DNA from: Linyphia triangularis
Taxonomy: Eukaryota > Arthropoda > Arachnida > Araneae > Linyphiidae
Direction: 5' to 3'
DNA length: 64,000 nucleotides
Assembly (NCBI GenBank): GCA_963978545.1
Contig: OZ021724.1
Location: 101,506,163-101,570,162, forward strand
This document shows, piece after piece, positions 35,691-45,229 of this stretch (its first letter is position 1; each line of letters opens with the position of its first letter). Made by a program: the position numbers and the translations under genes. The notes beneath the pieces are model-generated. The model was not told the origin of the DNA and did not search any database. It worked only from the letters and a program-made list of their open reading frames with translations.

Positions 35691-36984
35691 ACTAAGTAAA
35701 AAATGTTTAAGAAATATATATTGATCTGTAAAAGTTAAAAGATTAAAAATGAAATAATCAAATCAAATGATAAAAGCCAATTTCAAAAAATTAAAACGAA
35801 AAGCGTATGACAATATAGGAAGTAAATTAAGGAACAAAACAGTACATACGGTAGGGCCTAACAAAAAAGAAAAGAAAATGCTAGGCCCAGCTAGGTTACC
35901 CCGGGTTCGATAAGCTATAACACGGCACTATAACTGTGACGTCAAAACATCCTTCCGTTTTTTATGGTTATCGTGAGGTTTCTGCCAAATATTTGGCGTT
36001 GGTTTGGTAGACAGTTGCCATATCCCGTAGTGGTTGGCGCGATTTGCAAGAAACTTGCAAAACTGGTTTCCGCTGCTGCGTTTCAAGCCAAGTTCTTTCA
36101 GATCAAATGACGTCACATTCAATTTGAGTCGAATGAATCGTTTTCTCGCCAAAGAAGTGTAACAGGTAAACTTAGGTTGCAAATTTAAAAAAAAAAAAAA
36201 AAAATTTAAAAAAGCGCAGTGACCAGAAATTTTTGGGTTTATGGCCTTTTTGAAACCTTTTGAACTGGGGGGGGGGGGGATGTTTTTAAATGCGGGAATT
36301 GTCCACTGTTCATTCTCCTGTTGTTCATGTTTTTTTTTGTAATGTTAATGTTAGATAAACAGTTTATTTCACTTACTTGTTACCTGTTTTCATATTTTTT
36401 GCCCCCAATGAACCGCCACTTTTTCAAACTATAGTTTACGTTTTGTTTCAGCTAAAGTAAAAGTTGAGATGTATTGTATCTTCGTGAAAGCTTTGTTAAA
36501 TAATTTTCGTGCTTTGTTATTTATTTTTCTGAATTTTGATTGGTCAACTGTGATATTTTTCTGGGCATACATTCCTTGCATTATGCAAATTTATTTGTTT
36601 TATAAATGAAAGTTTCTGGTAAAATGGAGCAGATGGTTTCTGACTGCCTTGAAGTTAAAAGTTATGTTCTAAACAAACTTTTAAGATTTTACTTCGACCC
36701 TTTATCCTCAGTATTTAATTTTCCACTTCATTTATTTTACTAGACAAATTAAATTATAATCTCTATTTTTAAATCTTATGAGATTATGTTATTTGAGTTG
36801 GAGGCATCGTTTAAATTTGAAAACAGAATTCTGTGTCTTTTATTATTGTTGTGGTAGTCTTGCAAAGTTTCCATTTGATGTTAGTGTCTATTAGATACTG
36901 GAACGCTTATTTGCTTCTTGTAAAATCTTGAATCTATTATAAGTCGCCTTTTAACAGCAAGAGTTTTCAGTAGACCACGTATAG
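35691..36984. other. Unassigned sequence
   Basis: Contains an A tract near 36187 and a G run at 36267. No exon or RNA gene is supported. 36020-36130 is slightly GC-richer but unmatched. Confidence 0.35.
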
Positions 36985-36996
36985 CTGAAAATTAAG

Positions 36997-37176
36997 GTTG
37001 GTTGCATTCAGATTATCTGGCGCCGTCAGCATCACGAGGGCTATAATGCTCCGAAACATTCGTCATTAGACAAGCCAACATACATTTACAAACACCCATG
37101 CCTAACATGGGACTCGGAACCCGGAACCTCGCGGTCCAGAAGCTAGCACGCTAACCACTATACCGTTTGGTCGGCA
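36997..37176 (-). mobile_element. tRNA-headed SINE, copy S4
   Basis: 180 bp, inverted, complete from GTTGGTTGCATTCAGATTAT to the tRNA-like head. B box has the extra base. Flanked by a 12-bp duplication CTGAAAATTAAG (36985-36996 and 37177-37188). Confidence 0.92.
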
Positions 37177-37188
37177 CTGAAAATTAAG

Positions 37189-37640
37189 AGATTGGTGACT
37201 TCTTCAATCTCTCAGCCTTGCCCTGTAGGTGCGAGCCGGAGCGGCGCCGCAATCACACAGAACCATCTCCGGACAAGAATTGGAGAGTTCTGAAGTTGAC
37301 AAATGTTCTTTGGAATGACGCCAATGCACGGAGAACGTAACTTCGAAAGCGTCTTCCTAAAAAAAAAAAAATTTAAACGTTTCATACATGGTTGGATTTC
37401 GTGTTGTTGGAGCTTGAGTCGACTTTATATAAAATTAAAAACCTAGTGTTTAATCAGCAGAAATGTACTCGAAATTTCATTTGGAAAGGCGTCTACGGGG
37501 GAAAAGGGGAAAAAAAAAAAAGAAAAAAAAATTCACATTGTTGAATTTCTTCATTTTAGATAGTTTATGTAACTTTTTAAAATAGTATGACAACCAAATT
37601 TAGTACCTTTGTAAGCCCCTTTTTACCCTTCCGTCTTTTC
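37189..37640. other. Unassigned sequence with a GC-rich core
   Basis: 37220-37260 contains GAGCCGGAGCGGCGCCGC, unusual for the window. Nothing coding is recognised. Confidence 0.35.
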
Positions 37641-37659
37641 TCATGACAATACATATACT

Positions 37660-37835
37660 GCCGACCAAACGGTATAGTGGTTAACGTGCTAGCTTCTAGA
37701 CCACGAGGTTGCGGGTTCGAGTCCCGTGTTAGGCATGGGTGTTTGTAAATGTATGTTGGCTTGTCTAATGACGAATGTTTCGGCGCATTATAGCCCTCGT
37801 GTTGCTGACGGTGCCAGATAATTTGAAAACAACCA
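37660..37835 (+). mobile_element. tRNA-headed SINE, copy S5
   Basis: Complete from GCCGACCAAACGGTATAGTG to GATAATTTGAAAACAACC. B box is the ordinary GGTTCGAGTCCC form. CTCATGACAATA occurs on both sides (near 37639 and 37835), consistent with a target duplication of 12 bp or more. Confidence 0.9.
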
Positions 37836-38251
37836 ACTCATGACAATATATTTCAATTTTTAAAACTCCGTGTCGTTATTTCAAAACTTCCAGTATATTT
37901 TACCAAGCACTGGGAGAGATTGACCAAGACCCATAGAAACGGTTAGTCTATAATGTTCCACATCCGAATTTGCGAGTGTCGAACCGATAATGGCCAGCGT
38001 ATTTGTGCTTCTGGGGTTGTCTCAAGCTTCTTTCAGAGTTTCACTTTGTATCAGTAATGTTGTTTCGCAAAGTTAAGAAGTGTTAAATGTTCTTAAAAAA
38101 TTGAATAAATCCTTAAAAATTAATATTTTATTTTAATATTAGTTGATGCATTGTAATAATAATTGATACTCTTATTTTTTCAAGTTGGGAATTCTCATTA
38201 CAAAAAGTATTTAGAAGAAAATAGCCCATGTTATTGTAAGACTAATGTGAT
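37836..38251. other. Unassigned sequence
   Basis: No gene or repeat match; AT-rich towards the right. Confidence 0.4.
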
Positions 38252-38740
38252 CAGACGTCCCGATTTTGGCGGGTCAGTCCCGCTTTTCAACTCGCTGTCC
38301 CCACAGACCGAATGTCCCGCTTTTCTGTCATAGAATCCCACGAAATTTTCCCGCTTTTCTGTTACAGAATCAAGCCAAAGTCCTTCTAAACAAAACAAAA
38401 ATGTTCTTCTTCAGAACTTCTTTAATCAACAGAAACTAACAGAGTGGGTAACTGAAGAAGTTTCCGGAGATTAACATTTGATGGAGGCTTTCTCTCATTT
38501 CTTCCAGCACTCAAGTGAAATTGCCAATAGTATGAAAATTGTGGAATTCGGATTTAGTTTACCGGGAACAACTGCTGCCGTTGAAAGGACATTTTCTATT
38601 CTTAATAAAATTTGGACATCTGAGAACACACAACTTTCTGTGGATACTCTGAAATCTTTGTTAATAACTAAAATTAACTTCTCATATATTTGCAGATAGT
38701 TTCTAGTTTTCATAAAATCAAATAAAATTTCTTAAACTCA
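38252..38740 (+). pseudogene. hAT transposon remnant: left end plus dimerisation-domain tail
   Basis: The left end CAGACGTCCCGATTTTGGCG is a hAT-like terminus. A 73-codon frame at 38478-38699 contains FSLPGTTAAVERTFSILNKI followed by LSVDTLKSLLITK, which is the C-terminal hAT dimerisation (hATC) pattern: small-residue stretch, then ER-F-S, then Leu-rich helix. The catalytic DDE core is absent, so about 90 percent of the transposase is lost. No right terminus is found before the LINE tail at 38815. It cannot be the source of the R1 MITEs, whose ends differ. Confidence 0.75.
38478..38699 (+). pseudogene. hAT transposase C-terminal fragment (hATC domain)
   Basis: 73 codons opening at ATG with no upstream catalytic sequence. 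The residues E-R-T-F-S near codon 36 and the following hydrophobic helix are the conserved core of the hAT dimerisation domain. The start codon is probably internal to the ancestral gene. The frame is unbroken but too short to act as a transposase. Confidence 0.75.
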
Positions 38741-39221
38741 ATAGCCTCAAATAAGAAGTATATGGCTGAAAGTTAATTATAAAGTTGAATAAAAGTATGA
38801 ATTATGATGTCATCATCATCATCATCCATGGCGTGACATCCCAGGATGGGCCAATACCTTCTGAACCAAACGTTTCCAGCTGCCCCTATTTGCAGCCAAA
38901 CTCCTTCAATTTCTAGATTTGAAGGTTAAACGGTCCTCCTCAACAGCATCCACCCATCGAAGCCTGGTTCTTCCTCTTCTTCGTGAGGTGACAGGCCTTG
39001 CAGGCAAAAAATTTCTTGTAAAGTATTATTGTTGTTCATATGAATGACATGTCCGACCCAATTGAGACGGCTTATTTTCTTGTAATGAACAACGCCTGGC
39101 TCTTTATACAATCGATATAAATCGGAAGTTAAATCTCCTACGCCATATTCCGTTTTCTTGGATTAATCCGAATATAGTTCTCAGTATTTTTCTCTCGAGA
39201 ATTCCTAAAAATCTCTCCACC

Positions 39222-39653
39222 CTCATAGTTATAGTCATAGTGAATGGGGGAGGTCAGCTGAGCCTAGGTGCTGATTCCACTAGGGAATATTGCCCCTTTA
39301 TTTTACGACACCCCTGTCAAAGAAAGCCAGATTCCTTAAGAAAGGTCAAAAGGCTTTTGAGGTTCCTCGTGGATTGTATCAAGTTCTGTTCCAAGACCTA
39401 AGCTTGAGTGCCTAATGTGAAGAAGAGCTTCCCATTCAAAAAGTATATGGTGGGCGGTTTCCTCCACCATATTGCACTTCCTACATAAAGGTTCTTCTTT
39501 AAAGATTTCCATTCAATGAAGGTGTTTTCTTAGGTGATAGTGGCCTGTAAGAAATCCTCATCTTATCCCTGCTAAGACGCAGGATCTGAGATGATAGTTT
39601 CATGGAAGGTTCTTGGATCATGAGCCTCGTATGTTTTTGATCGGTGGTTGGTT
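39222..39653 (-). pseudogene. LINE-B: jockey-like 3' fragment with RNase H end and Cys-His motif
   Basis: Minus-strand translation gives TGHYHLRKHLH (Trp replaced by a stop next), MEIFKEEPLCRKCNMVEETA and HHILFEWEAL, which match the end of the RNase H region and the Cys-x2-Cys..His zinc motif of jockey/R1-type LINEs; the last Cys is Glu here. A short tail of ACTATG/CTATAA repeats precedes the insertion point. TCCACC flanks both sides (39216-39221 and 39654-39659), a likely target duplication. Several frameshifts show it is dead. Confidence 0.75.
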
Positions 39654-39850
39654 TCCACCATTTTGTGGTTTCTCATCCATCATGGTCGTGGTCAATGTTT
39701 CTGAGGCGTAGGTCAGGACAAAACGGATGAGGGTCTTAAAAAGTAAAATCTACGCCTTTCTTGACAACAGGTCAGATCTTAACAAATGTCTTAATCCATA
39801 AAAAGCTTTATTCGCGGCATCTATGCGTCTCTTTATTTCAGGCATGATAT

Positions 39851-40319
39851 TGTTATGAATTTTTCCGCTGAGGCAATGATGGCACAGTTTTCACGGTTTA
39901 AAAGTATTTATTCTCTCTTCAGAAAACTCACAAAAATCTATTCACAGGCCACAGTTTAACTACTCTCAAGCTTCAACACAAGCTTCAACAAAAATAACTT
40001 CGAATTCAGCGATTATACAAGCGCACTCCAATAGGTCAACAAAGCGATCAGCTTTCAACGAAATCCGAAGTACATCTGAAAACTTTCCCGTTCTCCAGTC
40101 CTTTATATACAAGCGCGTGAGACATTCTCGAAATTTCCAGCCAATTCATCGGAAAGAAATTTCTCGAAACGTCTCGATTACTTCAGGTGTTGCCACCTTT
40201 TTCTAACTTGTATAATCGCTATTAATTACTAAATAAAATTGGATAAAAAAAATACATTACAATAGAATTTTGAAATAATACGTCACTATTTACAATATAT
40301 ACAGACAATTTGTGCAACA
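39851..40319 (-). repeat. 3' LTR of the young retrotransposon
   Basis: 469 bp, the left repeat in window order and 3' in element sense. A TATA-like CTTGTATATAAAGG lies on the minus strand near 40100, and GAGAATAAATAC near 39908 supplies the polyadenylation signal. Preceded in element sense by the purine tract at 40320-40332. Confidence 0.95.
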
Positions 40320-40379
40320 TTTCCCCCTTCTTAAAGACTGCACGTCCCGGGCAGTGAAGTCCTTAAGAGGAAAGGCAAT

Positions 40380-42923
40380 TCAATCATTTCTACTATAATA
40401 TGGGGCTAGTCTATTGTTATGTACAACTCTAGGTTTACAGGAGGGTGTCCGTTGAATCCTTACCACGACGTCGTTGATCTTCTTAAGGACCACATACGGC
40501 CCTTCCCAGTTCGTCTGGAGCTTAGGGGAGAGTCCTTTCCGACGTTTAGGATTCCATAACCACACCTTGTCACCTTCCTGGAACGAACGTTCCGTGGCCT
40601 TGGCATCGTAGCGGACCTTCATGCGCTCCGTCATGATGTTGTTTCTCTCTCTGGCGAACCGATGTACGGCTTCCAAACGTGCCTGCAGATCATCTAGATA
40701 CTGGACAGGCGAGGAAGGAGTGTCCGATGGTTGTCCAAAGAGGAGGTTGCTGGGGAGCCTAAGGTCTCTTCCAAACATCGTTAGAGATGGAGAAAATCCG
40801 GTGGTCTCGTGAGTTGCACTCCCGTATGCCAACAGAAGCGGTGAAAGTTTCTGATCCCCATCTTGCTCGTTATATGATTTTGAGATTGCGTCCGAATCAT
40901 CCACGGGTGCAGCTGATAGATTCCGGGACCTCCGTTCGATGCTTGTAACAGGAGTACGGATGTCGATTCCCTCTACACTGACTTTGTCCATTTCCACATG
41001 AACCACTTCCTGGGAGGGTTTCATTAACGTCGCTTTCTTCGGTTCTCTTTCCGAGGCTGGAGAGGTAATTTTCATAGATGTAGACTCTTCAGCATTCTCT
41101 ATGACATTGTCTTCATGAGCTACAATCCGATATACGCACAGCTCTTTCGTGTCTAGATCGTGCAAAGGAACTTCGCCTCTCCATGTTTGCAGCTTGCTTT
41201 TCTCAAAATTCAGAGTAATTCCATTTTTCTTTAAAAAGTCTAGTCCGAGAATGCACGGATCTACAATTTCGGCAACATAAACGGTGTGCTTGTAGGTGTT
41301 AAATCCAAGGGCAATGTCCACTTGCAATTTCCCATGAACAGAGATATTACCACCAGACACAGTTTGTAGAGAAACAGAGGGCGCTGTGTAGAGGAGTCGG
41401 CTGTTCAGGCGACGAGCCACGTCCGTCCTTACAATCGTTACGTTCGCTCCCGAATCGACGATTAGACGACATGGAGTTCCGTTGATCTCCCCCTTCACGA
41501 ATAAACCCTGAGTTCCTCCTTGTTGGGATGAAACGTGGAAACGACTGGTCGGGGCTTCACCTGTTCTACATTGCAGCTTCTGCCCTGCGAGATGACATCT
41601 TCTTAGATTCAGTTGTGGAGAGTCCGTGGTAGTGTTATCCCTTCTCTTTTTCAAATCAAGGCAGTTTCGTCGTAGATGCTCTTCTCGTTTGCAGTGCCAG
41701 CAAACGACTCTGGTCCTTCGATCCCTGGCTCCGGGATAGCTTCTCATCATTCTATCAATTTTGCCTTCCAGTTCTCGAAACTTCTTCGTGAAAAGTTCAG
41801 AGGAATCGTCTGCCAATGTTCCACGTACGAAACGCCGATCTTTTCTAGAAGCTTGCTGTGCGGCTTCTACTCTCATGGCATAGACGAGGGTGGACTTTAG
41901 ATCTTTGCTGTCTGACATCCTGGTAGCTTGCTGTATGTCGGGATCTTTGATGGCATCCACGAAATACTGAAGAGACAGGTTATCTCGTACGTCCGAGGGA
42001 CAGTCTGGGAATGCGAGGAGCGACAGTCTTTCTATATCCGACGCCAATTCTTGAAGAGTTTCATTGGCCTTCTGCTGTCTCACTTTCAGTTGCAGTCTGT
42101 TGTAATCCTTAAGATGCTGCTCACCAAACCTTAGCTCCAACGCACTCGCCAGCGCCACGAATTCTCCCCGCTTCTCTTCAGGTAGTGTTTGTAAGATGTC
42201 AGCAGCTTCACCTCGAAGAGATGCCGCGAGATGGAATGCTTTCGAAGTATCGTCCCAACCATTCGCAGAAGCAATCATTTCAAACTGCGTTTGATAAACG
42301 CGCCAAGACGACCTCCCATCAAAAGTGGCCACTTTGATGTTAGAGCGCGGCGCCATAAAGGGGATGGAAGCGTTATCCCAATTAGGTGACGCTATGGCCA
42401 CAGCTTCACGCGTTTCCATTTTTCGCAACCTTTCTTCTACAACGTCAATGAATTTGTCTTGCTCTTCCTTTAAGGTGGAAACTTTTTCTTGCATGGTGGA
42501 AACTTTTTCTTGCACGGTGGAAACTTTTTCTTGCACGGTGGAAACTTTTTCTTGCACGGTGGAAACTTTTTCTTCAACTTCATTTCTCACTGTCTTAAGA
42601 TCTTCTCTGACATCCAAAATATCCGCCTTCATTGATTGAAGAACACTCTCTGTGCGCTCTATAAATCTATCAACGGACGCAGAAGATGATTCTTGCTTGG
42701 ATGCTAAAGCTTTAATATCTAATGATGTCGCTTCTTGTAAAGCTTTAATGTCTGATGATGTTGCTTCTTGACTGGCGGCAATGGCGGCGGCGAGTTCGGC
42801 ATTCGTCGTTTCTTGGCGGGCTTTCATTTCGGCGGCAGTGCATTCTTGTTGGGCCTTCATTCCAGCAATCATTTCCATCAACTGCTTCATTTGGTCTTCC
42901 ATCATTCCTCTAGTTGTCGGCAT
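40380..42923 (-). CDS. Gag-protease-integrase-tail fusion polyprotein of the LTR element
   Basis: 847 codons in one frame. Residues 1-110 are Glu/Gln/Ala-rich helix; about 116-150 are five heptads of type EKVSTVQ predicted as coiled coil; the Gag body follows. A CCHC zinc knuckle is at Cys408, Cys411, His416 and Cys421. The protease motif VDSGANVTI has its catalytic Asp at 490. From about residue 692 the protein switches to the end of an integrase (AYGSATHETTGFSP, then FGRDLRLP) and the GPY/F module with GPY at 808-810. About the whole of RT, RNase H and the integrase DDE core is missing, yet the junction is in frame. Such elements normally encode 1200 or more residues. The start is the first ATG, 14 codons after the primer-binding site. 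Gag and protease may still act to package RNA; integrase activity is not possible. Confidence 0.9.
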   Translation of the reverse strand: MPTTRGMMEDQMKQLMEMIAGMKAQQECTAAEMKARQETTNAELAAAIAASQEATSSDIKALQEATSLDIKALASKQESSSASVDRFIERTESVLQSMKADILDVREDLKTVRNEVEEKVSTVQEKVSTVQEKVSTVQEKVSTMQEKVSTLKEEQDKFIDVVEERLRKMETREAVAIASPNWDNASIPFMAPRSNIKVATFDGRSSWRVYQTQFEMIASANGWDDTSKAFHLAASLRGEAADILQTLPEEKRGEFVALASALELRFGEQHLKDYNRLQLKVRQQKANETLQELASDIERLSLLAFPDCPSDVRDNLSLQYFVDAIKDPDIQQATRMSDSKDLKSTLVYAMRVEAAQQASRKDRRFVRGTLADDSSELFTKKFRELEGKIDRMMRSYPGARDRRTRVVCWHCKREEHLRRNCLDLKKRRDNTTTDSPQLNLRRCHLAGQKLQCRTGEAPTSRFHVSSQQGGTQGLFVKGEINGTPCRLIVDSGANVTIVRTDVARRLNSRLLYTAPSVSLQTVSGGNISVHGKLQVDIALGFNTYKHTVYVAEIVDPCILGLDFLKKNGITLNFEKSKLQTWRGEVPLHDLDTKELCVYRIVAHEDNVIENAEESTSMKITSPASEREPKKATLMKPSQEVVHVEMDKVSVEGIDIRTPVTSIERRSRNLSAAPVDDSDAISKSYNEQDGDQKLSPLLLAYGSATHETTGFSPSLTMFGRDLRLPSNLLFGQPSDTPSSPVQYLDDLQARLEAVHRFARERNNIMTERMKVRYDAKATERSFQEGDKVWLWNPKRRKGLSPKLQTNWEGPYVVLKKINDVVVRIQRTPSCKPRVVHNNRLAPYYSRND
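42475..42575 (-). repeat. 21-bp in-frame minisatellite within gag
   Basis: Nearly five copies of a 21-bp unit containing GGAAACTTTTTCTTGCACGG (plus strand) encode the EKVSTVQ heptads. Because 21 bp is seven codons, gains or losses of units only lengthen or shorten the coiled coil. Confidence 0.9.
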
Positions 42924-42936
42924 TCAAAATTACGAG

Positions 42937-42954
42937 ACCCCACTTCTGACACCA
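42937..42954 (-). promoter_or_regulatory. Primer-binding site (tRNA-Leu type)
   Basis: Minus strand TGGTGTCAGAAGTGGGGT starts one base after the 5' LTR end. It is complementary to the 3' end of a eukaryotic tRNA-Leu ending CCCACTTCTGACA plus CCA, as known from animal tRNA-Leu genes. Confidence 0.8.
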
Positions 42955-42955
42955 C

Positions 42956-43424
42956 TGTTATGAATTTTTCCGCTGAGGCAATGATGGCACAGTTTTCACG
43001 GTTTAAAAGTATTTATTCTCTCTTCAGAAAACTCACAAAAATCTATTCACAGGCCACAGTTTAACTACTCTCAAGCTTCAACACAAGCTTCAACAAAAAT
43101 AACTTCGAATTCAGCGATTATACAAGCGCACTCCAATAGGTCAACAAAGCGATCAGCTTTCAACGAAATCCGAAGTACATCTGAAAACTTTCCCGTTCTC
43201 CAGTCCTTTATATACAAGCGCGTGAGACATTCTCGAAATTTCCAGCCAATTCATCGGAAAGAAATTTCTCGAAACGTCTCGATTACTTCAGGTGTTGCCA
43301 CCTTTTTCTAACTTGTATAATCGCTATTAATTACTAAATAAAATTGGATAAAAAAAATACATTACAATAGAATTTTGAAATAATACGTCACTATTTACAA
43401 TATATACAGACAATTTGTGCAACA
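42956..43424 (-). repeat. 5' LTR of the young retrotransposon
   Basis: 469 bp, no difference from 39851-40319 found on reading. In element sense it carries the promoter for the polyprotein. Identity implies insertion too recent for substitutions to accumulate, or recent gene conversion. Confidence 0.95.
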
Positions 43425-43510
43425 ATATCATACCAAACATCTATCCCAGATAAACGAATTACAATGTATATTGCATATTTTCAAAGAAACCTCGAACATT
43501 GAAGATTTTA

Positions 43511-44124
43511 GAATTGTGTGTTCCGAACCCTACAAATAAAGTACGAAAACATAAATTAACCCACAGGCAGAAACATGTCCTGATTTTCAGTCCGAAAAAT
43601 CTAGTCACATTATGTAAAACACTTCAACTCAGTACAAAATATCGCCTAAAAAATCTCTCACACACAATCATGATAACCATCAAAGTCCATACTTAAAATA
43701 TACTCTTACTTTTTATAGTCTGCTTTATCACTAGGCAGATATCATTCTCATTTAACCACCTCCCCTCCAGGCTTCAGTGCGGGGCTAGTTCCTCCCCTAT
43801 TGTTTAAGAGTGACGATTTGAGGGCGTTGAAGCTCAGTGAAGTCAACAATGCGGGCACGAGACACCCCGCACCCTGGTCACGTGCTGGGGCTGAGCCCGC
43901 ACCCCGGGTGCTGAAACTTCCCACTGAGGGGGGCGGGAGATTGCCCCCTTGAGATTTGTAGCAGATCCGTTTATGAGGCAGGGGTGCTAGTTATGAGGAT
44001 TTTCGGGTCAAGTGTATGTATGTAAATATTGCGAAGTGAATACAGTGTTGTGTATATGTAAAGATAGGCGTATAAAATGTTATAATACGCATAATGAGTG
44101 ATTTAATTAGCATTTTTACTTTTA
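43511..44124. other. Unassigned sequence with a GC-rich block
   Basis: 43760-43960 is by far the most GC-rich block nearby, with CCCGCACCCTGG, GAGCCCGCACCCCGGGTGC and GGGGGGCGGGAG. No frame or RNA family is recognised. Confidence 0.4.
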
Positions 44125-44286
44125 ATTACACGTATGTATACATAGGGTAATGAAAGTATAGCATTCTGTCAACAACAACAACAGAAAAACAATAAAAAAA
44201 GATATTTTTTTGATTTTTTTTTACATTTCTCCACCTCTTTGGAACATCCTGATTTCAAAAATGTGATTTAGAAAAAATGTCTGCCT

Positions 44287-44347
<61 letters not shown>

Positions 44348-44895
44348 TGTCTGTGGTCAGCATAACTCCCGAAGAAATTGACCAACGATGTTCAAATTTG
44401 GTATGAGGGTTAGTGGCGGCCATGGGACCTACCATTAAGGTTTTCGTCAATATCGCATATCGCGCGTGCGCATAAGGTTGCTGCCATTGAAAAATTCATG
44501 TTTTTCAATGATTGCTAAAAAAAGGCTCTAACGATTTTGTTCAAAAATGCTGTGGTGATGCCTCTTAAGGTGTTCTAAACGTTTCCACCTCCGAAATTCC
44601 CATAAAAAGGCTTTAATGGCGTAAAAAGTTGAAACACGAATGCCTTTAACACAGAGTTCTCTTTCTCTGAGCATACCTCATCAACGATCGTTTTTTCTTC
44701 TCTGCTCAGTGTCACTTATAAGTAAGGATAATGTAAGAATTATTGAAAAGTATATCGCCAAAATCAGCATTTTGGCGATTTTTTTTTTTTTTTTTTACTC
44801 GTATAAGAATTATCGCAAAAAATATCGCCTAACTGGCCATTTATTCTAGATGAAGGATGAAAATATACAAACGTTAAATGACACAAATCCAGGAA
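44125..44895 (-). mobile_element. R3 interspersed repeat, copy 3, with (GT)n
   Basis: Inverted copy with CTACCATTAAGGTTTTCGTC, ATTGACCAACGATGTTCAAA and the far-end TTGGCGATTTTTTTT block. A (GT)n tract of about 58 bp occupies the place where other copies read TGTGTACTTGG or similar. Confidence 0.62.
44289..44346. repeat. (GT)n dinucleotide microsatellite
   Basis: About 28 GT units within R3 copy 3. Confidence 0.97.
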
Positions 44896-45229
44896 ATTCA
44901 GGAAATTGTTGTTATAAAAACATATAACAGTTTTAAAAATTAAAATAACATTGTTTCGAAATATTCAATTTGACAAAGCAAGGATCAAATTGTTTGACCT
45001 TAATATTAAAACTTTCACAAATACTAAAATGAGATACATCAAATAAAATTTAAAAAAATCAAATACTTTCCAATAATACCACAAGTAACTCTGTTCTTCA
45101 ATTAGAAAATGAACTGACTCTGATTCTGTACAGTAAAAAATTTCAAAATCTAGATGTTTGGCCAATTTTTGCTGATACATAATTCAAGAACCAAATGAGA
45201 TTCATATACAATATTAGGATATTTTTCAT
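44896..45229. other. Unassigned AT-rich sequence
   Basis: No gene or repeat recognised. Confidence 0.4.

Larger units (their letters stand above)
39851..43424 (-). mobile_element. Young internally deleted Ty3/gypsy-like LTR retrotransposon
   Basis: 3574 bp with two 469-bp LTRs that I read as identical. TGTTATGA..GTGCAACA termini and a 4-bp duplication ATAT (39847-39850 and 43425-43428). The primer-binding site TGGTGTCAGAAGTGGGG (42954 to 42938, minus strand) fits a tRNA-Leu 3' end one base inside the 5' LTR. The purine tract AAGAAGGGGGAAA (40332 to 40320) abuts the 3' LTR. The coding part lacks reverse transcriptase, RNase H and the integrase catalytic core, so mobility would need another element's enzymes. 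Confidence 0.92.
38815..43510 (-). pseudogene. LINE-A: 3' part of a non-LTR retrotransposon, split by two later insertions
   Basis: Minus-strand segments join as 43510-43429, 39846-39660 and 39215-38815. The first two read DIMPEIKRRIDAANKAF, then LLRSDLLSRK and LTYASET, typical of the region after the polymerase motifs in arthropod endonuclease-reverse transcriptase elements. The last reads ILERKILRTIFG, GIWRRRFNF and RGRTRLRWVDAVEED and ends HPGM before an ATG-triplet tail (38817-38835). Stops and frameshifts are present and the 5' part is absent. A LINE-B piece (39222-39653) and the LTR element (39851-43424) interrupt it. Confidence 0.8.

Noticed and set aside
37660..37735. tRNA gene call at SINE heads
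   Set aside because: A and B boxes are present but the anticodon stem does not pair, the same sequence is dispersed with target duplications, and a fixed non-tRNA body follows.
42325..42639. Plus-strand 104-codon frame
   Set aside because: Antisense shadow of the gag region; its repeats come from the 21-bp minisatellite.
39851..43424. Complete, autonomous retrovirus-like element
   Set aside because: No reverse transcriptase, RNase H, integrase core or envelope is encoded between the LTRs.
44289..44346. GT tract as a regulatory Z-DNA element
   Set aside because: It is an expansion inside an R3 transposon copy with no promoter evidence nearby.
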